A stretch of 62,804 bases of DNA. It comes from an uncultured Collinsella sp. (GTDB lineage Bacteria; Actinomycetota; Coriobacteriia; Coriobacteriales; Coriobacteriaceae). Numbering within the stretch: position 1 is the stretch's first letter; the number at the start of each line of letters is the position of its first letter. The position numbers and the translations under genes were made by a program. Below the pieces are notes generated by a model. That model made no database searches, was not told where the DNA came from, and worked only from the letters and a program-made list of their open reading frames with translations. The stretch covers positions 1-62,804 of the forward strand of contig UQPF01000013.1 of NCBI GenBank assembly GCA_900542905.1. The letters run 5' to 3'. Shown one piece after another: positions 8,475 through 18,357 of the stretch.

Positions 8475-8644
8475 CAAAAAGCCGTGTGCTCTGCTTGATT
8501 TTGCTCAGGAATTATGCCTGAGGGGTAGTGGATTCGCCTTTCTCCGCCGTGCAGCGGCACGTGTAGGGCTCTCTGGCTCAGGCGCGAGTCGCTTCCCGTC
8601 TGAAAAAGTTCTTAAAACAGCTTTAAAGTTGCCTTTGGCCTACA

Positions 8645-8674
8645 TTGACAGCGTACAATATGCATGTTTACCAT
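8645..8674 (+). promoter_or_regulatory. putative promoter of the pel operon
   Basis: A perfect TTGACA (8645-8650) is followed after 18 bp by TACCAT (8669-8674), a fair -10. Transcription would begin near 8681 and leave a leader of under 30 nt before GTG 8709, with the strong site GGGGAGGGGG in it. Confidence 0.4.
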
Positions 8675-8708
8675 GGCAAAAGCTAAATTTGGGGAGGGGG
8701 AGCGCACG

Positions 8709-10847
8709 GTGGAAGTGCTGGTTGTTGGCAATACCGTGTATGTCGATGACGACTTTTGTGCCAAGGCGTTTCCCGGTGACCATGTTCAGGTCGTGGCGGC
8801 CAACGAGGCGCGCCGCGACGGGTCGTCGCTCCATGCGTCTTGGAAAGAGCTGCTGCAGCACCTGGACCAGGCTTACGAATTCGACCGTGTGGTCTACCTC
8901 TCTACCTATCTCACGCCGCATACCGAGGCCGTTGGCGACATCGAGCTGCTGCGCTCCGTCTTTCGAGCTTGCATGGGTCGCCAGATTCAGCTGCTGTTTG
9001 TGACTGGTCCCATGGGAGCGGACGGTGCGGTGGACGCTGCGGGGCAAAACGGCAAGGGCATCATTGCCCGTGCGGCCAACGACCTGTGCCGCTACTATGC
9101 GGTCCGCGACGGCATTCAGGCCAAGATCTTGCGCGTGCCGTATCTGTACACCGCCTCGCCCACGCTGGAAGACCCGATTTTGACCCCGCTGTTCGAGGCG
9201 TGCTCGCAAGGCTCTGCTGTCATGAGGGCTGGGGCGGACTCACCGCTCGGTGCCCTCTGCGCCGAGGAGCTGGCCGTTCTGGTGCGTCGCATCTTCGACA
9301 GCTGGGATGCCACATTCGAGGAACTCGAGGTTCCGGATAGCTTTGCCCACACCGTGGGAGACCTGGGCGAGGCGCTCAAGGGCTTGTTCCCGGGGCTCGA
9401 CATTACCTACGACGGGGACGCCGTCGTCTCCATTGCTCCGAGCGATACCGTCCGCACGCGCTACGGGTGGTTCCAGCGCTATGACGTGCTGCGCGATCTT
9501 TCGACCATACACGCCCGCTGGGAGCAGACCCTCGCGGGCAAGCGCCATCCGCTGCGTGCCGCCATCGACCGCATGCGCGGGCGGACACTGCCCATCAAAT
9601 GCCTGGAGACCGCGCTGGCCTGGGTGCTCTTTGAGGGCCTGGAGCTGGTGTTTTCGCAGTCTGCTCAGCTTAACGTGCTCGACTACCGCCTGCTGTACGT
9701 GGTACTGATCGGCACGCTGTATGGGCTCGATTTTGGCCTGGTTGCGGCGCTGCTGGCGTCGGTGGGTTTGGCCGCGAGCTACTTTACCCAGTATGGCTAT
9801 ACCTTCCAGGGTCTCTTTTACGAGCCGTCTAACTGGCTGCCGTTTATTGCGTACTTTGTTGTGGGTGCCGTGTGCGGCTATGTGCAGCTGCGCAACAGCG
9901 AAGCCATTAGGGCGGAGCGCGATCAAAACGAGCTCGTGCGCAACCGCAATACGTTCCTTACGCAGCTCTACCACGACGCGATCGAGGACAAGCGCGCGTA
10001 CAGGCGCCAGATCGTGGGTCGCCACGACAGCTTTGGCAAGATCTTTGCCGTGACGCAGGAGCTCGACGTATTCAACCCACGCGACATCTATCGCAAGTGC
10101 TGCGAGCTTTTGGGCGAGATCCTCGAGAACGATTCGGTGGCGATCTACCATGTTTCGGGCGGGGCATTTGCACGCCTGGTGGCAGCAAGTCCCGCGATTG
10201 CCGAAGATGCCGCGCGCTCGCTCACGCTTGAGCAGCTTGCACCTCTTTTGGGCGACGGGGGTCGTTCGAACCTGTGGGTGAACCGCGAGCTGACGCCGGG
10301 GCTTCCCATGTTTGGATACACGATCGAGCGCGACGGGGCACCCGCTGTGTTGATCTTTGTGCGTAGTGCGGCCGAAAACCAAATGACCCTCTATTATCAA
10401 AACCTGTTCCGCATCTTGTGCGGGTTGGTCGAAAGCGCGCTGGGCCGTGCCTTTGACTATGAGGCGGTGGCGCAGGATAAACGCTGCGTTGACGGCACTT
10501 GCGTGCTCAAGCAGGCTGCCTTTGGCCAAGAGCTCGCGGCGGAGCAGGCGCTGGCAGATAGCAAGATGGGGAGTTTTTTGCTCCTGCGCGTGGTACCGGG
10601 CATGGAGCCTGTCGGCGAGCTGGTGGGCGCAATTGGGTCGGCAATCCGCGAGAGCGACGCGGCGGGCTTGGTCGACGGCGACGTGCTCTACCTGCTTATG
10701 CGCCAGGCAAAGGCATGCGATCTGCCCATTATCCGCGAGCGCCTGAGCGCAAAGCAGATTGCGGTGGAGCCCGTCGACGGCGAGGACATCGTGGAGCTGC
10801 TGCAGCACATCTCTTACACCGGTGACGGTGAGGGGGGTGCCGCTTGA
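8709..10847 (+). CDS. pelD: PelD-like c-di-GMP receptor with N-terminal SDR-like domain
   Basis: The start is GTG 8709 (712 residues): a purine-rich site lies about 8 nt before it, and the protein then begins 'VEVLVVGNTVYVDDDF' like a Rossmann fold. Residues 1-245 resemble an SDR/epimerase domain but lack a clear GxxGxxG. Residues about 296-387 hold several membrane helices, followed by a GAF-like domain (about 430-580) and a degenerate GGDEF domain (about 600-700). In the latter the I-site RxxD is kept (R647-ESD) exactly five residues before DGDVL, which replaces GGDEF. PelD proteins bind c-di-GMP through this site to switch on Pel synthesis; that role is inferred here. It is the first gene of the operon and overlaps pelE by the TTGA junction. 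Confidence 0.8.
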   Translation: MEVLVVGNTVYVDDDFCAKAFPGDHVQVVAANEARRDGSSLHASWKELLQHLDQAYEFDRVVYLSTYLTPHTEAVGDIELLRSVFRACMGRQIQLLFVTGPMGADGAVDAAGQNGKGIIARAANDLCRYYAVRDGIQAKILRVPYLYTASPTLEDPILTPLFEACSQGSAVMRAGADSPLGALCAEELAVLVRRIFDSWDATFEELEVPDSFAHTVGDLGEALKGLFPGLDITYDGDAVVSIAPSDTVRTRYGWFQRYDVLRDLSTIHARWEQTLAGKRHPLRAAIDRMRGRTLPIKCLETALAWVLFEGLELVFSQSAQLNVLDYRLLYVVLIGTLYGLDFGLVAALLASVGLAASYFTQYGYTFQGLFYEPSNWLPFIAYFVVGAVCGYVQLRNSEAIRAERDQNELVRNRNTFLTQLYHDAIEDKRAYRRQIVGRHDSFGKIFAVTQELDVFNPRDIYRKCCELLGEILENDSVAIYHVSGGAFARLVAASPAIAEDAARSLTLEQLAPLLGDGGRSNLWVNRELTPGLPMFGYTIERDGAPAVLIFVRSAAENQMTLYYQNLFRILCGLVESALGRAFDYEAVAQDKRCVDGTCVLKQAAFGQELAAEQALADSKMGSFLLLRVVPGMEPVGELVGAIGSAIRESDAAGLVDGDVLYLLMRQAKACDLPIIRERLSAKQIAVEPVDGEDIVELLQHISYTGDGEGGAA

Positions 10848-11749
10848 TCTCGCTTGTCGTTGCTGCCGTCTTGCTGCTGATTCATGCGCTGGTTTGCCTG
10901 ATGCTGTGGACGCTCATGAAACTGGGCCTGCTGCCGGTGCGCGGGCACATGCTGGCTGTGATAGTGCTGGTGCCGCTGTGGGGCCCGTTGCTGGTGGTTT
11001 TGCTATCGGTGTGCAGCGCGGTGTTTGGCGAGGGGCTGAAAGGGTCTGCGCTGGAGTCGCTGCGCTTCAACGATGACCTGCATCGCAGTATGTCGGTACC
11101 GAGTGGTGAGGACGATTCAGGCGTAGTGCCGCTCGAGGAGGCACTCATCGTCAACGACCCGGCATACCGGCGCCGCCTAATGCTCTCCATGCTCACCGAG
11201 GAGCCCGACGCGTACCTGGCGCAGCTGCAGGCGGCTAAGCTTAACGACGACGTTGAGGTGGCGCACTATGCCGCGACGGCGGTGGCGCAGATCTCCAAGG
11301 AGTCCGACCTTAAACTGCAGCAGCTGGAGCGTGCCTTTAAGACGGACCCGAGCGCTCAAAACCTCAACGAATACTGCGATTTTCTTGGTGAATACTTGTG
11401 CTCGGGCTTGGCTGAGGGGCGCGTGGCTCAGATTCAGCGCCAACAGTACGCGCGCCTGCTTGCGCGTCGCTGCGAGCGCGAGGATACCCTTGAGCTGCGC
11501 ATTCGATACGCGACGGCGCTGGCCGATGTCGGACAGATCGACGAGGCGCAGGCCGTGACCGACCAGCTGGTGATAGACGTGCCCGAGGAGCAGGAGGTTT
11601 GGATGCTTTGCCTGCGCCTGGCCGTGATGCGCCGCGACGGTGACGAGGTCCACCGTGTGATCGATGCGATTGACAAGCAACATGTGTATTTGAGCGCCGA
11701 CAACCGCGAAAAGTTGGCGTTTTGGCGCGACGGGGAGGAGGCCAGATGA
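10844..11749 (+). CDS. pelE: PelE-like inner-membrane TPR protein
   Basis: The 301-residue product starts at TTG 10844, preceded by GAGGGGGG and overlapping the pelD stop codon, so translation is probably coupled. Two membrane helices (residues 1-20 and about 35-58) are followed by helical repeats of TPR type (about 95-295), for example 'LELRIRYATALADVGQIDEAQ'. PelE is the scaffold that links PelD to the PelF/PelG synthase-transporter in Pel systems. The assignment rests on topology and position more than on sequence motifs. The end overlaps the next gene by ATGA. Confidence 0.7.
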   Translation: MISLVVAAVLLLIHALVCLMLWTLMKLGLLPVRGHMLAVIVLVPLWGPLLVVLLSVCSAVFGEGLKGSALESLRFNDDLHRSMSVPSGEDDSGVVPLEEALIVNDPAYRRRLMLSMLTEEPDAYLAQLQAAKLNDDVEVAHYAATAVAQISKESDLKLQQLERAFKTDPSAQNLNEYCDFLGEYLCSGLAEGRVAQIQRQQYARLLARRCEREDTLELRIRYATALADVGQIDEAQAVTDQLVIDVPEEQEVWMLCLRLAVMRRDGDEVHRVIDAIDKQHVYLSADNREKLAFWRDGEEAR

Positions 11750-13626
11750 GCGTGGCGCAACATATCCGCGACCGTGCAGGGCGCTTTCGTTGGATGGGAC
11801 TCCTCGTGGTGTGGGCGGTCTTTATTGTCATGGCCGCTGTGCTGCTGGTGGAGCGTGCCGGCGTGCAGTACAGTGCGGGCCAGCATAAGCTGGGGATGCT
11901 GGCCGCCAACGATGCGGTGCCGGCCTCCTCGGCAATCTTTGGCCAAAAGCCCACGTGCCTGGTCATTACCGATTCCGATCAAGCTGGCGTCGAGGACGTA
12001 AAGGAACAGTTCGACCAGATCCTGCTCGACATGAAGATCGCCCATCGCGATGTTGATATTGCCACCGACGGTGCGGACGCGATCCCATCGCTCACGTCGT
12101 TTGATCGCGTGATTGTGCTTATGCCCTCGCTTGACGGACTGGGTACGCATCTGACCGATCTGATGAGTTGGGTGAGTGTGGGCGGCTCACTCATGCTGGG
12201 CATGACGCCAGATAACTCGAACTGCCTGCAGGCTATTGCTTCCAAGCTTGGGATCGAATCGGCCGGATATGACTATGCGAAAGCCGAAAGCATTGTGCCG
12301 AGCGATGACATTATGTTGGGCGGAGGAGAGCGCTACGAGTTCTCGGATCCCTTCGATTCTTCGCTTTCGGTTTCATTGCGCGAAACGGCGCACGTATGGG
12401 CAAAGACCGGTGACGCGGGCACGCCGCTCATTTGGTCTAACGATTGCGGCAGTGGTCACACCGTGGTGTGCAACATTGGTATCTACGACAAGGTCATGCG
12501 TGGGTTCTATGCTTCGGCCATAAGCTTGCTGGGTGATGCCTCGGCCTATCCGGTCATCAACAGCGCCGTGTTCTATTTGGACGACTTTCCTAGCCCCGTG
12601 CCCTCGGGCGATGGTACTTATATCAAGCGTGACTACGGCCTTTCCATTGCGGATTTTTACACCAAGGTCTGGTGGCCCGATCTGCAAAAGCTTGCGCAAA
12701 AATACGGCATTCGCTATACCGGCGTGATGATCGAAAACTACGAGGACGCGGTCAACCAGACCGAGCCCGCGCGCCAGGCCGATACCACGCAGTTCCGCTA
12801 TTTTGGCGGCATGCTGCTGCAGATGGGCGGAGAGCTGGGCTTTCACGGCTACAACCATCAGCCTCTGGCGCTCTGGGATACCGACTATGGCACGCTGTAT
12901 GACTACAAGACCTGGAAGAACAAGGAAACGCTCGTCGCTTCGCTCAACGAGCTTATAGCCTTCCAGGACGAGGTGCTGCCCAACGCGCACGGCTCGGTCT
13001 ACGTGCCACCGTCGAATATCCTTTCGGCCCGCGCGCGCCAGCTTATCGGCACCGATGTTCCGCGCATTAAGACTATTGCCAGTACGTATTTTGAGGACGG
13101 TACCGACCTGCCGTACGTGCAGGAGTTTGGCGTGGCGAGCGATGGTATTGTGGAGCAGCCGCGTATTGTCTCGGGCGGCATGGTCGACGATTCCTATATG
13201 CGCCTGGCTGCCGTGTCCGAGCTCAACATGCACTACGTGAGTACGCACTTTATGCACCCGGACGACCTGCTCGATCCCGATCGCGGCGCCAAGGAGGGCT
13301 GGGAAGTCTACAAGGGCGGCCTGACCGACTACCTGGACTGGCTTACCAAGTCTGCGCCCGACCTGCGCCGCCAGACGGCGTCGGAGTGCTCCGGTGCCAT
13401 TCAGCGCTTTTCGTCGGTTACGGTGAGCGTGGATACCGGTGCGGATGCCTGGACGCTCAGCCTGGGCAATTTCCACGACGAGGCGTGGCTCATGTTCCGC
13501 GCCAACGACGGCGTGCCGGGAGCGGTCTCGGGCGGCGAGCTGACGCACCTAACGGGCAACCTGTTCCTGCTCAAGGCAAACGACAAGACGGTGACGATCG
13601 AGCGCAAGGAGGGTGGCGATCGATGA
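11746..13626 (+). CDS. pelA: PelA-type membrane-anchored polysaccharide deacetylase (DUF2194)
   Basis: The start is ATG 11746 (626 residues), in an ATGA overlap with pelE and preceded by GGAGG; an ATG 24 bp earlier has no such site. A single membrane anchor spans residues about 16-37. Residues 65-260 form a Rossmann- or amidotransferase-like region. From about residue 280 a NodB-type deacetylase fold is visible, with the Asp pair in 'FYLDDFPSP' and the metal-binding HxxxH in 'GFHGYNHQP'. Such enzymes partly deacetylate the N-acetylhexosamine polymer and make it cationic. The glycoside hydrolase domain of Pseudomonas PelA is absent, as reported for Gram-positive pel loci. It is anchored outside the membrane. 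Confidence 0.75.
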   Translation: MSVAQHIRDRAGRFRWMGLLVVWAVFIVMAAVLLVERAGVQYSAGQHKLGMLAANDAVPASSAIFGQKPTCLVITDSDQAGVEDVKEQFDQILLDMKIAHRDVDIATDGADAIPSLTSFDRVIVLMPSLDGLGTHLTDLMSWVSVGGSLMLGMTPDNSNCLQAIASKLGIESAGYDYAKAESIVPSDDIMLGGGERYEFSDPFDSSLSVSLRETAHVWAKTGDAGTPLIWSNDCGSGHTVVCNIGIYDKVMRGFYASAISLLGDASAYPVINSAVFYLDDFPSPVPSGDGTYIKRDYGLSIADFYTKVWWPDLQKLAQKYGIRYTGVMIENYEDAVNQTEPARQADTTQFRYFGGMLLQMGGELGFHGYNHQPLALWDTDYGTLYDYKTWKNKETLVASLNELIAFQDEVLPNAHGSVYVPPSNILSARARQLIGTDVPRIKTIASTYFEDGTDLPYVQEFGVASDGIVEQPRIVSGGMVDDSYMRLAAVSELNMHYVSTHFMHPDDLLDPDRGAKEGWEVYKGGLTDYLDWLTKSAPDLRRQTASECSGAIQRFSSVTVSVDTGADAWTLSLGNFHDEAWLMFRANDGVPGAVSGGELTHLTGNLFLLKANDKTVTIERKEGGDR

Positions 13627-15050
13627 GAATCTGCTTGGTACTCGAGGGCTGTTACCCCTATGTGCATGGCGGCGTTTCCACCTGGATGCACGCCTACATT
13701 ACAGCCATGCCCGAGCACGAGTTTGTGCTGTGGGTGATTGGCGCCCACGCCGAGGACCGCGGTAAGTTTGTCTACGAGCTGCCCGATAACGTCGTCGAGG
13801 TGCGCGAGGTGTTCCTGGATGACGCGCTGCGTCTCTCGGGCGAGCAGCGCGAGGCCAGCTTCGACGACCGCGAGCGTGAGGCACTGCGCCGTCTGGTGTC
13901 GCTGTCCAATCCGGACTGGGACGTGCTCTTCGATATTTTTCAGCGTCGCCGCGTGCATCCGCTCTCGATTTTGCAGAGCCGTACGTTTATGGACATCTTC
14001 CGCGATGTGTGCCTGGCGGAGTACCCCTACATTCCCTTTGCGGACGCCTTCCACACCATGCGCTCCATGCTGCTGCCGGTGCTCTACCTGCTGGGCAGCG
14101 AGGTGCCGGTGGCAGACGTCTACCACGCCATATCGACCGGTTATGGCGGCCTGCTGGCAAGTTTGGGCTCCAGCATGAACGACGCGCCGGCGCTGCTTAC
14201 CGAGCACGGAGTTTACACCCGCGAGCGCGAGGAGGAGATCATCCGCGCCGACTGGGTGGTGCCGTCGTTTAAGGACCGCTGGATTCGCTTTTTCTACATG
14301 CTGTCCGAGGAGATCTATCGTCGCGCCTTTCGCGTGACGAGCCTGTTCCACAATGCGCGCAAGACGCAGATCGACATGGGCTGCGACGCGTCCAAGTGCT
14401 CCGTCATCCCCAACGGCATTCAGTTTGATCGCTTTAAGGACATTCCGCTTAAGCCCGACGACGGCTGGGTGGACATTGGCGCGGTGGTGCGTCTGGCGCC
14501 CATCAAGGACGTTAAGACCATGATCTATGCCTTCTTTGAGCTGCACGAGCGCCTGCCCAAGGTGCGCCTGCACATTATGGGCGGCGTGGACGACGAGGAG
14601 TACGGCGCCGAGTGCCACGCGCTGGTCGACACCCTGGGCGTGCGCGACCTGATCTTTACCGGCCGCGTCAACGTGGTCGAATACATGGAAAAGCTCGACT
14701 TTACCATTTTGACGAGCATCTCCGAGGGTCAGCCGCTCAGCGTGCTGGAGTCGCTTGCCGCGCGTCGCCCCTGCGTGACGACCGAGGTCGGCTGCTGTCG
14801 CGAGCTGCTCGAGGGCGCCCCCGGCGACGACTTTGGCGTGGCGGGTTTTGTGACGCCGCCTATGTATCGCAAGGGCTTGGCAGATGCCATGGAGCGCATG
14901 TGCACAAGCCGCGCCCGTCGTATCGAGATGGGGGAGCGCGGCCAGCGTCGCGTTGCCACGTACTTTTTGCACGAGCAGATGCTCGCCAACTATCGCGCGC
15001 TGTATGACGAGACGGCGCGTGCGTTTGACTTGCCCAGAGAGGGGGAGTAG
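13623..15050 (+). CDS. pelF: PelF-like GT4 glycosyltransferase
   Basis: The 475-residue cytosolic enzyme is expected to polymerise UDP-activated hexosamines into Pel. It begins with the PelF-type N-terminus 'MRICLVLEGCYPYVHGGVS'. GT-B/GT4 hallmarks are R290 and K295 in 'VVRLAPIKD', and the EX7E motif E368...E376 in 'SEGQPLSVLE'. Its length fits PelF proteins. The ATGA overlap with the deacetylase gene and a 3-bp gap to pelG show that they form one transcription unit. The exact sugar cannot be read from the sequence. Confidence 0.9.
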   Translation: MRICLVLEGCYPYVHGGVSTWMHAYITAMPEHEFVLWVIGAHAEDRGKFVYELPDNVVEVREVFLDDALRLSGEQREASFDDREREALRRLVSLSNPDWDVLFDIFQRRRVHPLSILQSRTFMDIFRDVCLAEYPYIPFADAFHTMRSMLLPVLYLLGSEVPVADVYHAISTGYGGLLASLGSSMNDAPALLTEHGVYTREREEEIIRADWVVPSFKDRWIRFFYMLSEEIYRRAFRVTSLFHNARKTQIDMGCDASKCSVIPNGIQFDRFKDIPLKPDDGWVDIGAVVRLAPIKDVKTMIYAFFELHERLPKVRLHIMGGVDDEEYGAECHALVDTLGVRDLIFTGRVNVVEYMEKLDFTILTSISEGQPLSVLESLAARRPCVTTEVGCCRELLEGAPGDDFGVAGFVTPPMYRKGLADAMERMCTSRARRIEMGERGQRRVATYFLHEQMLANYRALYDETARAFDLPREGE

Positions 15051-15053
15051 ACG

Positions 15054-16598
15054 GTGGCCGGAATCGGTTTTGAGCTCAAGCGCCTGTTTAGGCGCAAAGG
15101 TCTGTTTGCCACGATGCGCGCCTATGGCTACGCCGGCATTGTGTGCACGGGTCCTATGCTGCTGGGCGTGCTGCTCCAGGTGGGTATCTTGGTGCTGTGC
15201 GGTCTGTGGGGTGTGGGACGTGCCAACCAGGATCTGCTGGTGTGCATGGTGACCTATACGCTGCTGGCGTCGCTTACGCTCACGAGCTTTTTCTCCATGC
15301 CGGTCACGCGCTTTTTGGCCGACATGCTGTTTGCCGAGCGCGAAGAAGAGGTCTTGCCCTCGTTTTGGGGTTCCAACGCCATCATGCTCGTTGCGGGCAC
15401 GGTGCTCTACGGCATCTTTTTGCTGTTCTCGGGCGCCACGCTGCTGCAGGGGCTGCTGTGCCTGTGGCTCTTCAACATTATGATCGTCAATTGGAACGGC
15501 ATGAGCTATCTCACGGCCATCAAGGATTACCGCGGCATTCTGTGCAGCTTTGCCGCGGCCATTGGCGTGGCATGCCTGTGCGCCCTGGTCGCTCTGGCGC
15601 TGGGGCTGCCACCGGTCGAGGGCCTGCTGGCATCAATCGCCCTGGGCTACGGTGTCATGCTCACCTGGGACGCGGTGCTGCTGTACCGGTATTTTCCGCA
15701 GAGCGATCGCAGCCCCTGGCTCTTTTTGCAGTGGCTCGATCAGTTTATGCCGCTGGCGCTCACGGGCCTGTTTACCAACCTGGGGCTCTTTGCGCATCTG
15801 GTGATTATTTGGACAGGGCCCATTGGCGTGCAGGTCAAAGGCCTGTTTTACGGCGCGCCCTATCATGATGTGCCGGCGTTGCTTGCGTTTTTGACGATCC
15901 TTGTCACGAACGTCAACTTTGTGGTGTCGGTCGAGGTCAACTTCTATCCGCGCTACCGCGACTACTACAGCCTGTTTAACGACGGCGGCGTGGTGGGCGA
16001 CATCGTGGTGGCCGAGGAGGAAATGCTCGCCACGCTCAACCGGGAGCTGTGGTTTTGCGCGCTCAAGCAGCTGTTTGTGACGGCAGCAGTCATCTCGCTC
16101 GAGACCACGGTGCTCTCGGCCCTGCCACTGGGCTTCAACAACCTGATGCACGGGTATTTTCGCACGTTATGTGTGGGCTATGGCCTGTATGCCGTGGGCA
16201 ATACGGTGATGCTCATCTTGCTGTACTTTACCGACTACAAGGGGGCCGTGTTGGCCTCGGGCCTGTTTGCCGGTGTGGCGGGGCTGGCGACAGCCGTGTC
16301 GCTGCTCTTGCCGCAGCAGTTTTACGGCTTTGGCTTTTTGTTGGGTGCGGCGGTGTTTTTTGTTGTGGCACTCATGCGGCTCGATACCTATACCGCCAAC
16401 TTGCCGTATCGTATCCTGAGCCAGCAGCCCATTGTGGCGACCGACAAAACGGGTCGCTTTACGGAGCTGGGCCGCTTGCTCGACCGTTTCGAGCAGCGCT
16501 ATGAGGAGCTGCGTTTAGAGGACGAGCCGCATGGTGCGTTTGAGCGCATGGTGGTTCGCGTGTATCGCAATCGTTGGGGAGGTCCTGATGACCGATAA
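15054..16598 (+). CDS. pelG: PelG-like polysaccharide transporter (MOP/Wzx-type)
   Basis: The 514-residue product starts at GTG 15054 with GAGAGGGGGAG in front. It opens with 'VAGIGFELKRLFRRKGL', a typical PelG start, and shows about 12 hydrophobic helices through residue 460. A charged tail of some 55 residues follows. PelG belongs to the oligosaccharidyl-lipid flippase superfamily and exports the growing Pel chain together with PelF. It overlaps the next gene by 11 bp. Confidence 0.88.
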   Translation: MAGIGFELKRLFRRKGLFATMRAYGYAGIVCTGPMLLGVLLQVGILVLCGLWGVGRANQDLLVCMVTYTLLASLTLTSFFSMPVTRFLADMLFAEREEEVLPSFWGSNAIMLVAGTVLYGIFLLFSGATLLQGLLCLWLFNIMIVNWNGMSYLTAIKDYRGILCSFAAAIGVACLCALVALALGLPPVEGLLASIALGYGVMLTWDAVLLYRYFPQSDRSPWLFLQWLDQFMPLALTGLFTNLGLFAHLVIIWTGPIGVQVKGLFYGAPYHDVPALLAFLTILVTNVNFVVSVEVNFYPRYRDYYSLFNDGGVVGDIVVAEEEMLATLNRELWFCALKQLFVTAAVISLETTVLSALPLGFNNLMHGYFRTLCVGYGLYAVGNTVMLILLYFTDYKGAVLASGLFAGVAGLATAVSLLLPQQFYGFGFLLGAAVFFVVALMRLDTYTANLPYRILSQQPIVATDKTGRFTELGRLLDRFEQRYEELRLEDEPHGAFERMVVRVYRNRWGGPDDR

Positions 16599-18357
16599 GT
16601 TGATGTCTCGCCGCTGTCTGATCGAGGCGGCTGCCGGCGCGCTGCTGCTTTCGGGCTGCTCATCTCAGGACGAATCCTCGACAAATAAGGTAAAAAAGCA
16701 GGACAAGATTAAAAAGGCCGAGGCCTCCGACCAGTCCAAGCATCTGCGCGATAAGGACGAGCTGTACGAGGTCTATGATGACTCGGGCATTGTGACCATG
16801 TATCTGACGGTCTCTCGCGGCAACAGCTCCGAGAACACGGACCATAGCTGGGCCGAGATCAACACGTACTCGGTGTATGACTATGCCGACATGGGCGTGA
16901 CGCGCTATCAGGTTATGGGCCTGCTGCAGGCGGGCGACGAAGACGGTCCGGTGGCCGGCGAGGTTGGCTATGGCGAGGAAACGCCCAATGCCACCGTGCA
17001 GGTGCGCGGTCAGACATCGAGCATGAACACGCAAAAGAATTACAAGGTGGAGCTCAAAAAGGGCAAGGGTACCTGGCGCCAACAGCGCGCGATTGCGCTC
17101 AACAAGCACATGGGCGAGGGTATGCGTTTTCGCAACAAGATGGCCTACGACCTTATCCGCGGGATTCCCCAGATGATGGGCCTGCGCACGCAGTTTGTGC
17201 ATCTGTGGGTGTGCGACCAGACCGAAAAGTCCAACGATACCTTTGAGGACTACGGCCTGTTTACGCAGGTGGAGCAGCTCAACAAGACGGCGCTTAAGGC
17301 ACATGGCCTGGATAAGAGCGGGCACCTGTATAAGGTGAACAGCTTTGATTTCCATCGCTACGAGGACACCATTAAACTTGCCGACGATCCCGACTACAAC
17401 CAGGCAAGCTTTGAGGGCATGCTCGAGATTAAGGGCGATTCGGACCACACCAAGCTCATCGAGATGCTCGACGCCCTCAACGACGAATCGCAAAAGATCG
17501 ATGACGTGCTCGACACCTACTTTGATACCGAGAACCTGGTCTATTGGCTGGCGTTTCAGATTCTGACGGGCAACTGCGATACTCAGAACCGTAACTGTTA
17601 TCTGTACAGCCCGCTCAACTCAAATACCTGGTACTTTTTAGATTGGGATAACGACGGCATGCTGCGTAGGCTTGAGCTGAGCCTGAAGGGGTTCTCGGAC
17701 TATGCGAGCTGGGAGCGCGGCGTAAGCAACTACTGGGGCAACGTGCTATTCAATCGTGCGCTGCGCAGTAAGGCGTTTCGCAGTGAGCTCGACCGCGCCG
17801 TAAAGGATCTGCGCTCGTATATGACCGAGGTACGCCTGGCCAAGATGATTAAACATTATCGTGAGGTTACCGAATCGCTGGTCTTTGCTTTGCCCGATAT
17901 CGACAACCTGCCTGTCACCAAGGACCAATACGAGCAGATTGCCACGGCGATTCCCTCCGAGATCGAGGAGAACTACAAGAGCTTTCGCGAGAGCTATAAA
18001 AAGCCCATGCCGTTCTACATTGGCGTGCCGCAGATCGATAACGGTAAGCTGCGCATTAACTGGGATGCGTCCTACGACTTTAAGGCGCGTGACATTCGCT
18101 ATACCGTGGAGCTGGCGCGCGACTATGCCATCAAGGACGTACTTTTTAAGGCCGAGGACGTGCTGCTGCCCGAGGTGACCTGCGATGCACCCGATGCCGG
18201 CCAGTATTTTGTACGCGTGCGCGCCACCAACTCAGACGGCTATACGCAGGATGCGTTTGACTACTATGTGACCGACGATGGCAAGCAGTACGGCATGAAG
18301 TGCTTTTACGTGCAGGACGGCGGTAAGGTCGTGGAGGATACGTATGAGGAGGTCTAG
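16588..18357 (+). CDS. CotH-like kinase-fold lipoprotein
   Basis: The start is ATG 16588, with GGGGAGG upstream; ATG 16603 is an alternative. A lipoprotein signal ends in the lipobox LLSGC (Cys24), after which comes a Lys/Asp/Ser-rich linker. Residues about 90-420 form a CotH domain, with 'QVRGQTSSMNTQKNYKVEL' (substrate/ATP-binding region), 'GNCDTQNRNCYLY' and the metal-binding 'FLDWDND' at residues 351-356. The last 100 residues look like a fibronectin-III-type domain. CotH proteins are Fam20-like kinases that act outside the cytoplasm in spore formers; here there is no spore. It may phosphorylate a surface partner or handle polyphosphate together with the next gene. The total of 589 residues is usual for CotH lipoproteins. 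Confidence 0.85.
   Translation: MTDKLMSRRCLIEAAAGALLLSGCSSQDESSTNKVKKQDKIKKAEASDQSKHLRDKDELYEVYDDSGIVTMYLTVSRGNSSENTDHSWAEINTYSVYDYADMGVTRYQVMGLLQAGDEDGPVAGEVGYGEETPNATVQVRGQTSSMNTQKNYKVELKKGKGTWRQQRAIALNKHMGEGMRFRNKMAYDLIRGIPQMMGLRTQFVHLWVCDQTEKSNDTFEDYGLFTQVEQLNKTALKAHGLDKSGHLYKVNSFDFHRYEDTIKLADDPDYNQASFEGMLEIKGDSDHTKLIEMLDALNDESQKIDDVLDTYFDTENLVYWLAFQILTGNCDTQNRNCYLYSPLNSNTWYFLDWDNDGMLRRLELSLKGFSDYASWERGVSNYWGNVLFNRALRSKAFRSELDRAVKDLRSYMTEVRLAKMIKHYREVTESLVFALPDIDNLPVTKDQYEQIATAIPSEIEENYKSFRESYKKPMPFYIGVPQIDNGKLRINWDASYDFKARDIRYTVELARDYAIKDVLFKAEDVLLPEVTCDAPDAGQYFVRVRATNSDGYTQDAFDYYVTDDGKQYGMKCFYVQDGGKVVEDTYEEV

Larger units (their letters stand above)
8067..8708. other. intergenic region between the AlbA-type gene and the pel operon
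   Basis: This 640-bp divergent region holds the -10 box of the AlbA-type gene, copy 2 of the 220-bp hairpin repeat and the putative pel promoter. Nothing else could be assigned. Confidence 0.6.

Noticed and set aside
9240..10808. long minus-strand frame opposite pelD
   Set aside because: It is an antisense shadow created by third-position GC bias; there is no ribosome-binding site or known domain.
16588..18357. sporulation locus because of CotH
   Set aside because: No other spore gene is present; CotH-like lipoproteins are found in many non-spore-formers.
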